Notes: generated by a model not told the origin, from the sequence alone. 64,000 nucleotides of DNA from Altererythrobacter sp. (GCA_017308255.1 JAFKFN010000008.1:1-64000), one strand, 5' to 3'. Counted from the stretch's first letter, positions 45,546 through 54,135 are shown. Program-made: numbers and translations.

Positions 45546-45923
45546 ATGAGCGGTGCGGGAAACGAGCGATTGTCAGGGCTGGACCGGCTGGGAATGGTCA
45601 TTTCCAGCGCGTGCCTGGTTCATTGCCTGGCGCTGCCCCTGCTGACCGCGCTGCTTCCGTTCCTGTCGACGACGCTGCCGGGCGACGAATGGACGCACAA
45701 GGCGCTGCTGGGCATGGCCCTGCCGGTGACCGGCCTGGCCTTGCTGCGCGGATGGCAGCGCCACCGTTCGGCCGCCCCGGCGATCGCGGGGGCGATCGGC
45801 CTGGGCATCGTCGCCACCGCGCTATTCGTGGAGACGGAGCTGGTCGAATCCGCGCTGACGGTGACGGGCGGCCTCATCGTGGTCTGGGCGCACCTGAGGA
45901 ACTGGCGCGTGCGCCACGGCTGA
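45546..45923 (+). CDS. MerC-domain membrane protein
   Basis: A 125-residue protein with four transmembrane helices. LGMVISSACLVHCLALPLL holds the paired Cys residues of the MerC family, which carry mercury or other soft metals; many MerC-like proteins lie outside mercury operons, as here, where no merA or merR is seen. GGAAAGGAACAGG precedes the ATG. Confidence 0.85.
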   Translation: MSGAGNERLSGLDRLGMVISSACLVHCLALPLLTALLPFLSTTLPGDEWTHKALLGMALPVTGLALLRGWQRHRSAAPAIAGAIGLGIVATALFVETELVESALTVTGGLIVVWAHLRNWRVRHG

Positions 45924-45928
45924 GCCCC

Positions 45929-47821
45929 TCAGGCCGGCTTGCCCACGATCGCATCCACGCTGCCCTGCGTCACCGCGTGATAGCCCGCCCGCGTCTGGGC
46001 GTAGAGGCGGCGGGCGATGGGCCGACCCCAATCGCCCTGATCCATCAGCGTCTGGAAAAGCGGCTGCACGAACTTGCGACGGCCCACGCGGCCGAGGAAC
46101 TTTTCCGCCAGCGGCACGGCCGGCTGATAGCGGTTGGCCAGCGCCAGATCGAGCCAGGCGAACAGGATCTCGTCATTGCCCGATTGCGAAAGGCCCAGGC
46201 CCCTATCGAGATCGGCGAGCTGCTGCGTGTCCATCCGCCGCGGCAGCTTCGCCAGGAAGCGCAGCCGCTCCGCCGTGGTCCAGCCCGCCCATGGCGCGGG
46301 ATCGACGGCGCGGGTCTTCGCATAGTCCGCCGCCGCCGCGTCGACATCGGCGAAAGCCTCCGGCGCCGGGCGGGCGACGTTCGCCGGCAGGCCGGTGCCA
46401 TAGACCCATTCGTCCAGCATCAACTGGCGTTCCAGCGCGGCATCGCCATTGATCAGGTTGGCCCGCATGTCCGCCAGCAGCAGCGCGGAGGTCGCCGGCT
46501 GGAACGCATGGCTATCGAACCACTGGCGCAGCCAGGCATCGAACCGCGTGCGGCCCACGGCTTGTTCCACGGTGCGCATGAACGCCGCGCCCTTGTCATA
46601 GACGATGCCGCTTTCGCCGCCGTCGGGCAGGGCTTCCGCCGGCGGCAGATGCAGCGCGGTGACGGGTGCGTCCTTCCCTTTTTCGGCCAGGACCTTCTCG
46701 ATCTCCGCGAAGCTCAGCGCGGCTTCCTGTTGTGCGCGGCGTTTGCCGTAAAGCTCTTCCAGGATGCGGTTCTCGAAATAGGAGGTGATCCCTTCGTTGA
46801 GCCAGGAATCCGCCCACGTGGCATTGGTGACCAGATTGCCCGACCAGGAATGCGCCAGTTCGTGCGCGACCAGCCCGTTCAGGCTGCGGTCGCCGGCGAT
46901 GAAGGTTGGCGTCAGGAAGGTGAGCGTCGGGTTCTCCATGCCGCCATAGGGGAAGCTGGGCGGCAGCACGATCACGTCATAGCGGCCCCAGCGATAGGGG
47001 CCGTAGAGCCGCTCCGCCGCCTCCACCATTTTCTCGGTATCGGCCAACTCGTTAGCCGCCGCGTCGAGCATAGAAGGTTCGGTCCACACGCCGGTGCGCG
47101 GGCCCAGCTCGCGGAAGGCGAGATCGCCGGCGGCGATGGCGATCAGGTATGGGGCGACCGGCTTGTTCATCGTGAAGCGGAAGGCGCGGCTATCCCCCAG
47201 GTCCTCCGGCTCACCCGCGCGCAGGCCCGACATGACCACGGTAAGCGGCTTGGGCGCCACGATCCGCGCGTCCCAGGTCTGGCGGATGCCGGGGCTGTCC
47301 TGCGTGGGAATCCAGCTGCGGTTGAGCGTCGGCTGGCCCTGGCTGAACAGATAGGGCTGCTTGCCGCCGGCGGTCTGTTCGGGCGCCAGCCATTGCAGCG
47401 CCTCGGCCTCCGGCGCAGCGCTGTAGGTGACCACGATCTTGCGGGCATCGCCGATGGTGACGGTGACCGGCTCCCCCTTCCCTTCGACCTTCTCGCCCAC
47501 CTTGAACGGCAGCGCCTTGCCCTCGGCATCGGTGATCGACGCGATCTCGAGCCCGTCGCTATCGAGCACGAGGGTGTCCGCGCCGGGCCGGGCCAGGATA
47601 TCGAGCGTCGCCGTGCCGCCGACGCGCTTGGCGGCGAAATCGAGCGTGAGATCGAGCCCGACATGCGTGACCCGCGCCACTTCGGGCTGGGCGAAAGTGG
47701 CGGCATCCCTGGCGTCCTCGGTCGTGAGGATGGGCGCGACCATCGCCTGCTTCTCGCCCTCCCCGCCGGGCTTGCAGGCGGCGACGAGCAGCAGGAGCAG
47801 GAACGAAGCAAACACGCGCAT
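45929..47821 (-). CDS. M1-family aminopeptidase lipoprotein
   Basis: A 630-residue zinc aminopeptidase. Lipobox VAAC, GGMENP substrate motif (FPYGGMENPTL), zinc site HELAHSWSGN with the distal Glu in WLNEGITSYFE, and a leukotriene-A4-hydrolase-like C-terminal helical domain. It would trim peptides in the periplasm or on the outer membrane face. Confidence 0.93.
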   Translation of the reverse strand: MRVFASFLLLLLVAACKPGGEGEKQAMVAPILTTEDARDAATFAQPEVARVTHVGLDLTLDFAAKRVGGTATLDILARPGADTLVLDSDGLEIASITDAEGKALPFKVGEKVEGKGEPVTVTIGDARKIVVTYSAAPEAEALQWLAPEQTAGGKQPYLFSQGQPTLNRSWIPTQDSPGIRQTWDARIVAPKPLTVVMSGLRAGEPEDLGDSRAFRFTMNKPVAPYLIAIAAGDLAFRELGPRTGVWTEPSMLDAAANELADTEKMVEAAERLYGPYRWGRYDVIVLPPSFPYGGMENPTLTFLTPTFIAGDRSLNGLVAHELAHSWSGNLVTNATWADSWLNEGITSYFENRILEELYGKRRAQQEAALSFAEIEKVLAEKGKDAPVTALHLPPAEALPDGGESGIVYDKGAAFMRTVEQAVGRTRFDAWLRQWFDSHAFQPATSALLLADMRANLINGDAALERQLMLDEWVYGTGLPANVARPAPEAFADVDAAAADYAKTRAVDPAPWAGWTTAERLRFLAKLPRRMDTQQLADLDRGLGLSQSGNDEILFAWLDLALANRYQPAVPLAEKFLGRVGRRKFVQPLFQTLMDQGDWGRPIARRLYAQTRAGYHAVTQGSVDAIVGKPA

Positions 47822-47873
47822 GGGGAACTCCGGAAAAGTTTCCGAAGCAACTAAGGCGCTGGCGTGCGGCGCG

Positions 47874-48302
47874 TCAATTCTTGGGCTTCAGCCCGAGCGA
47901 CTGAATGGCCGCCAGCGCGCAGGCTTCGTCATTGTCGCTGGTATCGCCGGTCACGCCGATCGCGCCGAGCACCAAGCCCTGCGCGTCGCAGATGATGAGA
48001 CCGCCCGCCGCGGGCACCAGGCCGCCCTCGCTCAGCGTATCGATCGCGGCGACGAAATGCGGCCGCTCCACCGCCATGTCGCCGATCGTGCGGCTCGACA
48101 CCCCGAGCGCCAGCGCCCCGCACGCCTTCCCGCCGGCGAGCTTGACCCGCATGTTGGACGCCCCATCCTGCCGCTGGCAGGCGATCAAGTGCCCGCCGGG
48201 ATCGTGGACGGTCACGGTAAGCGGCTTGAGCCCGAGTTCGCCGCCTTTGGCGAAAGCGGCTTCGATCAGGGCGTTAGCCTGGGCGAGGGTCAATCGGTGC
48301 AT
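47874..48302 (-). CDS. GlcG/HbpS family heme-binding-type protein
   Basis: A 142-residue protein with the family pattern LTLAQANALIEAAFAKGGEL, VTVHDPGGHLIACQRQDG and GAIGVTGDTSDNDEACALAA. HbpS-like members bind heme or cobalamin-related ligands, but many GlcG proteins have no known role. The start at 48302 follows the family N-terminus. Confidence 0.88.
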   Translation of the reverse strand: MHRLTLAQANALIEAAFAKGGELGLKPLTVTVHDPGGHLIACQRQDGASNMRVKLAGGKACGALALGVSSRTIGDMAVERPHFVAAIDTLSEGGLVPAAGGLIICDAQGLVLGAIGVTGDTSDNDEACALAAIQSLGLKPKN

Positions 48303-48369
48303 CGTGTTCTCCACCCATGAGTCGATGCGTGTTCTATTGCCCCACTTCCCAGGTTTAACCAATCACTGC

Positions 48370-48395
48370 GTCATTGACGTATATACGCCAATGAC
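48370..48395. promoter_or_regulatory. 26-bp palindrome, likely toxin-antitoxin operator
   Basis: GTCATTGACGTAT is followed at once by ATACGCCAATGAC; the halves are inverted copies with one mismatched pair. It lies just upstream of the toxin start and overlaps an upstream in-frame ATG at 48391. XRE antitoxins bind such sites to repress their own operons. Confidence 0.72.
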
Positions 48396-48408
48396 ATATA
48401 AACTATCG

Positions 48409-48740
48409 ATGGCGTGGCAGACTGTTGTCGAACTTCCGGAGTTCCTTCGTCGCGCAAAGGCCATCATGAACGATGAAGAGCGGGAAGAACTGCTGACATT
48501 CCTCGCCGGCATCCGGAGGCCGGGCTGTCGCTTGGGGGCGGCCTGAGGAAAGTCCGCTTTGCCAGATCGGGCGGCGGGAAGAGCGGTGGTTACAGAACGA
48601 TCTATGTTTTTGGCGGATCGGAAGTGCCGCTGTTTTTGGTGACGGTCTTCGCGAAGAACGAGAAGAGCAATCTGTCCGCCAAGGAATTGGCTGCCGCTAT
48701 CGAACTGAGCAAGCGATTGCTGAAGGAATACGGAGTTTGA
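48409..48740 (+). pseudogene. RelE/HigB-type toxin gene with a one-base deletion
   Basis: The first part reads MAWQTVVELPEFLRRAKAIM and continues to LLTFLAG, then goes out of frame at GGCATCCGG (about 48507-48515). Adding one A (GGCAATCCGG) restores a full 110-residue toxin continuing NPEAGLSLGGGLRKVRFARS, with GGYRTIYVFGG and FAKNEKSNLSAKELAA, the conserved C-terminal half of the family. Toxins of this type cleave mRNA at the ribosome. Its stop is two bases from the antitoxin start. It is either a real inactivation or an assembly error. Confidence 0.82.
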
Positions 48741-48742
48741 CC

Positions 48743-49036
48743 ATGGGCAAAGCGTTCGAGAGTATCGCCCGCGGCCTCGAGGAGGCGATCGCACATGCTC
48801 AGGGCCGGGAAACCGGGGCCACCGTCCATCGCATCGAGGTGCCCGAAGTCGATGTCGCGGCCATCCGCGCCCGCACCGGGCTGTCGCAAGCCGCCTTCGC
48901 GAGGAGCATCGGTGTCGCCAAGGGCACCTTGCTCAATTGGGAGCAAGGCCGCCGGCGGCCAACCGGGCCGGCAAAGGTGCTCCTGGCGATGATCGCCAGG
49001 AGACCTGCCGTCGTGAAGGACATGCTTTACCGCTGA
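48743..49036 (+). CDS. XRE-family antitoxin (HigA-like)
   Basis: A 97-residue helix-turn-helix protein. Residues about 35-85 hold the HTH: IRARTGLSQAAFARSIGVAK and TLLNWEQGRRRPTGPA. The N-terminal helix (MGKAFESIARGLEEAIAHAQ) is typical of antitoxins placed after RelE/HigB toxins. It is intact, so it can still repress the 26-bp palindrome and neutralise any functional toxin. The toxin-first order is the HigBA arrangement. Confidence 0.88.
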   Translation: MGKAFESIARGLEEAIAHAQGRETGATVHRIEVPEVDVAAIRARTGLSQAAFARSIGVAKGTLLNWEQGRRRPTGPAKVLLAMIARRPAVVKDMLYR

Positions 49037-49049
49037 TCGAAAACGCCGG

Positions 49050-49904
49050 TCAGGCCCACTTCACCTCGGGCGGCAGGCTCATCAGGATGGCGTCGATGTT
49101 GCCGCCGGTCTTGAGGCCGAACAGGGTTCCGCGATCGTAGACCAGGTTGAATTCTGCGTAGCGGCCGCGCCAGACGAGTTGCTGGTCCTTTTCCTCCGGC
49201 GTCCAGGGCTGGCCCATGCGGCGGCGGACGATCCGGGGGAACACGTCGAGGAAGGCTTCGCCCACGTCCTTCGTGAAGGCGAAGTTGCGTTCCCATTCCG
49301 CTTCGTCGGCGCATTCCATGTGATCGTAGAAGATTCCGCCCACGCCGCGCGCCACGCCGCGATGGGGGATGAAGAAGTATTCGTCGGCCCATTTCCGGAA
49401 GCGATCGTAATAGGTCGGGTTGTGCGCCATGCAGTTGGCGCGGAAGGCGGCGTGGAACTGCTCGGTATCCTCGTCATAGGGGATCGGCGGATTGAGGTCC
49501 GCCCCGCCGCCGAACCAGGCCTTGCCGGTGGTCAGGAACCGGGTGTTCATGTGCACCGCCGGCACGTGGGGATTGGCCATGTGCGCCACCAGGCTGATGC
49601 CCGTGGCGGTGAAGGTGGGATTTTCATCCGCCCCGTGGATCGTGCTGGCAAATTCGGGCGAGAACTGCCCGGAGACGGTGGAGACGTTGACGCCGACTTT
49701 CTCGAACACCTTGCCTTTCATCACCCCGCGCACGCCGCCGCCGGGGCTGTCGTTGCCGGCTTCCTGCCGGTCCCAGGCGAGATAATCGAATGCGGCGTCG
49801 GAGCCGGCTTCGCGCTCGATCGCCTCGAATTCGGCACAGATGCGGTCGCGCAGGCTTTCGAACCATTCGCGCGCGCGTTCGGTATTGTCTCGCCAGTCGG
49901 TCAT
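49050..49904 (-). CDS. hemF: Oxygen-dependent coproporphyrinogen III oxidase
   Basis: A 284-residue HemF. Family blocks include GKVFEKVGVNVSTVSGQFS, KAWFGGGADLNPPIPYDED and FFIPHRGVARGVGGIFYD. It converts coproporphyrinogen III to protoporphyrinogen IX in heme synthesis using O2. The start at 49904 matches the family N-terminus, with GAAAGAGGAACG upstream. It is divergent from pdeM. Confidence 0.95.
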   Translation of the reverse strand: MTDWRDNTERAREWFESLRDRICAEFEAIEREAGSDAAFDYLAWDRQEAGNDSPGGGVRGVMKGKVFEKVGVNVSTVSGQFSPEFASTIHGADENPTFTATGISLVAHMANPHVPAVHMNTRFLTTGKAWFGGGADLNPPIPYDEDTEQFHAAFRANCMAHNPTYYDRFRKWADEYFFIPHRGVARGVGGIFYDHMECADEAEWERNFAFTKDVGEAFLDVFPRIVRRRMGQPWTPEEKDQQLVWRGRYAEFNLVYDRGTLFGLKTGGNIDAILMSLPPEVKWA

Positions 49905-50040
49905 TCGTTCCTCTTTCGCGGGCCTCAACGAAGCTGTGCCCGCCCGGGTCCTTGCCCCGATCCTTCGGCCCGTCGCATTGACCGCGCTCAAGCGGCCGGG
50001 TTCCCTTGCCAAAGCTGCCCGGGCACGGCAAGGGAGGCGC

Positions 50041-50763
50041 ATGGTTCCCCTTTCGTTCGCAGGCGAGGAATTCGCGCTTACCAGTGGCCGCGCGCTCTAT
50101 TGGCCGCGCGAGCGGGCCTTGCTGGTGGCGGATCTGCATCTGGAGAAGGCCAGCTTCTATGCCCGGCACGGCCAGCCGCTGCCGCCTTACGACAGCCGCG
50201 AGACACTGGAACGCCTGGCCCTCGCCCTGCGCGAGACGGGCGCCCGGCGGGTATTCACGCTGGGCGACAACTTCCACGATTCGGCCGGACCGGAACGGCT
50301 CGATCCCCATGCCGCCGGAATGCTCGCCGCGCTGACCCGGGTGACGGACTGGGTGTGGATCACCGGCAATCACGATGAAGGCATCGAGGGCACCGCGATG
50401 GAAGCCGGCGTGGGCGGCACGCTGGCGGAAGAGCTGGAGATCGCCGGCACGGTGCTGCGCCACCGGGCGAAGGCGGGCGAACCCCGGCCCGAGCTTTCCG
50501 GCCATTATCACCCGCGCCTGCAGATCACCGTGCGCGACCGCGCCATCCGCCGCCCCTGCGCGGTGCTGGGGCGGGGAGCGGACGGCACCGAGGGCAAGCC
50601 GGCGGATCGGATGATCCTGCCGGCCTTCGGCGCGCTCACCGCCGGGATGAGCGCGGCGGACCCGGCGATCCTCGCCGCGCTGCAGCCCGCCCGTGCGATC
50701 GAGGCGGTCCTTCCGCTCAAGGGCCGGCTGGCCCGTTTCCCCTTGTGGCAGGCCGCCGCGTAA
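50041..50763 (+). CDS. pdeM: Ligase-associated DNA damage response endonuclease PdeM
   Basis: A 240-residue calcineurin-like phosphoesterase. Metal motifs: VADLHLEKASF, TLGDNFHDS, ITGNHDEG and ELSGHYHP. This compact form, opening LSFAGEEFALTSGRALYWPR, matches the family found with DNA-repair ligase and exonuclease genes. Those partners are not in this window. AAGGGAGG precedes the ATG. Confidence 0.9.
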   Translation: MVPLSFAGEEFALTSGRALYWPRERALLVADLHLEKASFYARHGQPLPPYDSRETLERLALALRETGARRVFTLGDNFHDSAGPERLDPHAAGMLAALTRVTDWVWITGNHDEGIEGTAMEAGVGGTLAEELEIAGTVLRHRAKAGEPRPELSGHYHPRLQITVRDRAIRRPCAVLGRGADGTEGKPADRMILPAFGALTAGMSAADPAILAALQPARAIEAVLPLKGRLARFPLWQAAA

Positions 50764-50853
50764 CCTTCCCCGAAGCCCACCGCGCGAGGATCGCAAGCCT
50801 CTAGCGGATCGCCGCGTTACTGACTAAGTAGCGCGCACTCGAAAACCGATTAC

Positions 50854-50869
50854 AGGAGATCGCCCCATA
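50854..50869 (+). promoter_or_regulatory. Ribosome-binding site and AUA start of infC
   Basis: AGGAG at 50854-50858 stands eight bases before the in-frame ATA at 50867. This is the only good Shine-Dalgarno element near the gene; the later in-frame ATG at 50888 has a C-rich stretch upstream and none. Non-AUG starts (AUU, AUC, AUA) are the known basis of infC self-regulation. Confidence 0.72.
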
Positions 50870-51409
50870 CCACGTCCCCCCCGGCGCATGCTCGCGCCCC
50901 CGGTCAAATCCGGCCCTCGCTTCGATAACATGATCCAGGCCGACAAGGTCCGCGTGATCGACGAGAACGGCGAGAATATCGGCGTCATGTACACCCGCGA
51001 GGCGATCGAACAGGCAAACGACGCCGGGCTCAACCTGGTCGAGGTTTCGCCCAATGCCGATCCGCCGGTGTGCAAGTTCCTCGATGTCGGCAAGTACCGC
51101 TACGAAGCCCAGAAGAAGGCCAACGCCGCGCGCAAGACGCAGAAGACGCAGCAGATCAAAGAGATCAAGATGCGTCCGAACATCGACGATCACGACTATG
51201 ACGTGAAGATGCGCAACGTGGTCAAGTTCATCGAGGAAGGCGACAAGGTGAAGATGACCTTGCGTTTCCGCGGCCGTGAGATGGCGCACCAGGAACTGGG
51301 GATGAACCTGCTCAAGCGAGTGCAGGACGATGTGGCGGAAATCGCCAAGATCGAAGCCTACCCCCGCCTGGAAGGCCGCCAGATGCTCATGGTGCTGGCC
51401 CCCAAATAA
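50867..51409 (+). CDS. infC: Translation initiation factor IF-3
   Basis: About 180 residues. N-domain [20 protein letters not shown] and [20 protein letters not shown]; linker rich in Lys; C-domain [18 protein letters not shown] and [20 protein letters not shown]-3 binds the 30S subunit and proofreads start codons. Starting at ATA 50867 adds the basic PRPPRR segment, which fits the N-termini of related proteins; an ATG 50888 start would drop it. AUA is rejected by IF-3 when abundant, so this would give feedback control. Confidence 0.9.
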   Translation: MPRPPRRMLAPPVKSGPRFDNMIQADKVRVIDENGENIGVMYTREAIEQANDAGLNLVEVSPNADPPVCKFLDVGKYRYEAQKKANAARKTQKTQQIKEIKMRPNIDDHDYDVKMRNVVKFIEEGDKVKMTLRFRGREMAHQELGMNLLKRVQDDVAEIAKIEAYPRLEGRQMLMVLAPK

Positions 51410-51423
51410 TCGCCCAGGTGATT

Positions 51424-51453
51424 CGGACCGGCCGGGATATATCCGCCGGTCCG
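51424..51453 (+). terminator. Hairpin after infC
   Basis: CGGACCGGC pairs with GCCGGTCCG across a 12-base loop that is itself palindromic (GGATATATCC). It starts 14 bases past the infC stop. No U-run follows. Confidence 0.5.
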
Positions 51454-51471
51454 GGGCGTTGGGATACCGCC

Positions 51472-51490
51472 GGCCAGCCCTGTGCTGGCC
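51472..51490 (+). promoter_or_regulatory. Second hairpin in the leader of the PLP enzyme gene
   Basis: GGCCAGC and GCTGGCC pair across CCTGT, 45 bases before the next start codon. With the hairpin at 51424 it gives a structured 125-base leader. It does not match a riboswitch consensus I can confirm by eye. Confidence 0.4.
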
Positions 51491-51535
51491 ATCGTGCGCT
51501 GGCGCGCGTCCCCTGCCCCGGTTACACCCGAAACC

Positions 51536-52837
51536 ATGTCCGACATCCCGAATCCCCGCCGCAAGCCCAAGCCCGAAGTCGCCACGCTCGACGGGCGGAG
51601 GCTCAAGCCATCCACGCTGATGATGGGCTATGGCTATGATCCGGTGCTGTCCGAAGGCGCGCTGAAGCCGCCTATCTTCCTTACCAGCACCTTCGTGTTC
51701 GAAAGCGCAGAAGCCGGCAAGCGCCACTTCGAAGGCATCACCGGCAAGCGCGCGGGCGGTTCCGAAGGACTGGTCTATTCCCGCTTCAACGGCCCCAACC
51801 AGGAAATCCTGGAGGATCGCCTGGGCGTGTGGGACGGCGCGGAGGATGCGCTGGTGTTTTCCAGCGGGATGACCGCGATCTGCACCCTGATGATGGCCTA
51901 TTGCGGGCAGGGAGACGTGATCGTCCATTCCGGCCCGCTTTATGCCGCGAGCGAGGGCTTCGTCGCCAAAGTGCTCTCGCGCTTCGGGGTCGGCTATGTC
52001 GATTTTCCTGCCGGGGCCACGCGCGGGGAACTCGATGCCGTGCTGGAAAGGGCCAAGGCCAAAGCCGCCGAAACGGGCGGCAGGGTGGCGATGATCTACC
52101 TCGAAAGCCCCGGCAACCCGACCAATGCGCTGGTGGACATCGAAGCCGTGCGCGCGGCGCGCGACGCCGCGCTCGATCCCGATGAAACGCCGATCGCGAT
52201 CGACAACACCTTCCTCGGCCCCCTGTGGCAAAGCCCGCTGCGGCACGGGGCGGACATCGTGGTCTATTCATTGACCAAATATGCCGGCGGCCATTCCGAC
52301 CTGGTGGCGGGCGGGATATCCGGCGCGCGGCGATGGATGTATCCGGTGCGCGGCCTGCGCAACACGATGGGCGGCATCTGCGATCCCAATACCGCGTGGA
52401 TGCTGCTGCGGAGCCTGGAAACGCTGGAAATCCGCATGCAGCGGGCGACGCGCAACGCCGTGCGCATATGCGATTTCCTGAAGGATCACCCGAAGGTGGA
52501 AAGCGTCGGCTTCCTGGGCCTGCTGCGCGAAGGGCGGCAGAAGGACATCTATGACCGGCATTGCACCGGCCCCGGCAGCACGTTCAGCCTGTTCATCAAA
52601 GGGGGCGAGGCGGAAAGCTTCCGCTTCCTCGACGCGCTCAAGGTCGCCAAGCTGGCGGTCAGCCTGGGCGGCACGGAAACGCTCGCCAGCCATCCGGCGG
52701 CGATGACGCACCTCTCCGTGCCCGACGAGCGCAAGGCGCAGCTTGGCATCACCGACAACCTGGTGCGCATCTCCATCGGCATCGAGGACGCCGACGATCT
52801 GATCGCCGATTTCGGCCAGGCGCTGGCGGCGGTCTAG
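51536..52837 (+). CDS. Cystathionine gamma-synthase family PLP enzyme (possibly methionine gamma-lyase)
   Basis: A 433-residue type I PLP enzyme. YSRFNGPNQEILEDRL, the cofactor-binding SSGMTAICTLMMAY, ESPGNPTNALVDIEAV, IDNTFLGPLWQSPL, and the PLP lysine in YSLTKYAGGHSDLVAGG are all visible. The family includes cystathionine gamma-synthase, O-succinylhomoserine sulfhydrylase and methionine gamma-lyase; the unusual N-terminal extension (about 25 residues) and LGGTETLASHPAAMTH do not decide between them. Confidence 0.9.
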   Translation: MSDIPNPRRKPKPEVATLDGRRLKPSTLMMGYGYDPVLSEGALKPPIFLTSTFVFESAEAGKRHFEGITGKRAGGSEGLVYSRFNGPNQEILEDRLGVWDGAEDALVFSSGMTAICTLMMAYCGQGDVIVHSGPLYAASEGFVAKVLSRFGVGYVDFPAGATRGELDAVLERAKAKAAETGGRVAMIYLESPGNPTNALVDIEAVRAARDAALDPDETPIAIDNTFLGPLWQSPLRHGADIVVYSLTKYAGGHSDLVAGGISGARRWMYPVRGLRNTMGGICDPNTAWMLLRSLETLEIRMQRATRNAVRICDFLKDHPKVESVGFLGLLREGRQKDIYDRHCTGPGSTFSLFIKGGEAESFRFLDALKVAKLAVSLGGTETLASHPAAMTHLSVPDERKAQLGITDNLVRISIGIEDADDLIADFGQALAAV

Positions 52838-52909
52838 CGGCGCGGCGGAACCGCGGACGGCCGCGCCGAGTTTCCTTCCCGACACAGACCTGGAAGGAAA
52901 TCGAGCATT

Positions 52910-53179
52910 ATGAAGATGCTAGCCATGATCGCCGGTCTCGCCGTTGTCGGCTGCGGTCTCACTGCCTGCAACAGCAAGGCCCAGAACGAAGTCGATCAGA
53001 TCGCCAACGGCATCGACAAGCGGGCCGAGGCCAACGCCGATATCCTCGAAGCCAGCGAAGCCGGCGGCCCGAACGCGGAAGCCGCCAAGGAGCAGGCGGA
53101 CGCGATCCGCCGGCAGGGCGAGGAAACCAAGGACCACCTGAAGAAGGAAGCGCGCGAGTTGGGTTCCGTGCCCCGATAG
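52910..53179 (+). CDS. Small lipoprotein
   Basis: An 89-residue lipoprotein: MKMLAMIAGLAVVGCGLTAC with the lipobox at residue 20, then a charged, helical Ala/Glu/Lys region (AEAAKEQADAIRRQGEETKD). Such proteins resemble small envelope lipoproteins of unknown role. GGAAGGAAA precedes the ATG. Confidence 0.8.
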   Translation: MKMLAMIAGLAVVGCGLTACNSKAQNEVDQIANGIDKRAEANADILEASEAGGPNAEAAKEQADAIRRQGEETKDHLKKEARELGSVPR

Positions 53180-53274
53180 GCGCCATACGGAGCCGTTGGG
53201 GCGTGATCGTCTTCGGCTGAGACGCTCGTCATGGGGAGCGTGGCGATGGAAGCGAAGCTCGCTACGGGACCAAC

Positions 53275-53329
53275 CAATCCAGGGTCGCGCGGCGCGGCCC
53301 TGGATTGCTTCGCTACGCTCGCAATGACG
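53275..53329. repeat. Dispersed hairpin repeat, partial copy
   Basis: CAATCCAGGG and CCCTGGATTG are perfect arms with a GC loop, followed by CTTCGCTACGCTCGCAATGA as the rest of the right arm. The left outer arm survives only as a degenerate trace at about 53227-53258. It lies between convergent genes. Confidence 0.88.
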
Positions 53330-53333
53330 ATTC

Positions 53334-53403
53334 AGTGTGGGCTACGAAGTGTGGGCTACGAAGTGTGAGCCATGAAGGGTGGGCTATGAAGGGTGGGCCA
53401 CGA
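53334..53403 (+). repeat. Five-copy 14-bp tandem repeat
   Basis: Five head-to-tail 14-base units. The first two are identical (AGTGTGGGCTACGA); the others differ by 3-4 bases (AGTGTGAGCCATGA, AGGGTGGGCTATGA, AGGGTGGGCCACGA). It begins just past the hairpin repeat and ends 31 bases before the J-domain gene's stop. A candidate variable-number locus. Confidence 0.9.
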
Positions 53404-53434
53404 AAGTGCCGCGTTCACTGCGGGGCGCTGAAGC

Positions 53435-53968
53435 TCACCCCCGCCACTCCCGCCGCTCCTCGGCCTGGCACAGCACTTCGTAAGCCAGGCTATAAGTCTG
53501 GAAGGCCTTGGCCGCTTCGGCGTCGCCCGGCTTAACATCGGGGTGGACTTCCTTGGCTTTGGCGCGCCAGGCTTTCTTGATCGCTTCGAAATCGGCATCG
53601 GCTTCCAGCCCGAGCAGTTCCAGCGCGCGCATCTCGTCCGCGCTGCGGCTGCCGTCGCCGGAACCGCCCCAGCCATAGTGCGACGCCTGGGCATAGCCGG
53701 CGTTCGTCCGCTGCTCCGCCCCCGCACGGGCTTCCGCCTCGGCTTTTTCCAGTCCTTCGAAGTAATCCCATTTCGAGTTGTATTCGGCCGCATGATTGCG
53801 GCAGAAATACCAGCGTTCGGGGCTGTTGGGCGCCTTGGGCGCGGGGCAATCGCCCGGCTCTTCACACCCGTGGCGATCGCACAGGCGCACGCGCGCGGCC
53901 TCGCGCGAGGTTCCATAGCCGCGCCAGCGCGGGAAGCCCCAATCGAGCGAACGCGTCGACCGGGCCAT
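53435..53968 (-). CDS. J-domain protein with a cysteine-rich N-terminus
   Basis: A 177-residue protein. The C-terminal J domain is at about residues 112-172 (ALELLGLEADADFEAIKKAW, then the HPD motif in VHPDVKPGD). The N-terminal part has four cysteines (LCDRHGCEEPGDC and later FCRNH), a likely zinc site. J proteins stimulate DnaK ATPase; this one lacks the G/F and CTD regions of DnaJ, so it probably directs DnaK to a special client. Confidence 0.9.
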   Translation of the reverse strand: MARSTRSLDWGFPRWRGYGTSREAARVRLCDRHGCEEPGDCPAPKAPNSPERWYFCRNHAAEYNSKWDYFEGLEKAEAEARAGAEQRTNAGYAQASHYGWGGSGDGSRSADEMRALELLGLEADADFEAIKKAWRAKAKEVHPDVKPGDAEAAKAFQTYSLAYEVLCQAEERREWRG

Positions 53969-54135
53969 CAGGCTAATCCTGCGATCTGCATGTGCTGTGT
54001 ATAGGGCCTCGTGCGCGGCGCGGGAACCGGCGAGCGCTCGATTGGCAAAGTTTTTACCTCGGCCCGCCTATGCTGCATTGCAATATAACGTTGGCTTTCT
54101 ACATGCGCCCAGCGGATCACGGATCGAGTCTGACG

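Noticed and set aside
51410-51535. A confirmed SAM riboswitch
   Set aside because: Two hairpins are visible but no consensus core could be matched by eye.
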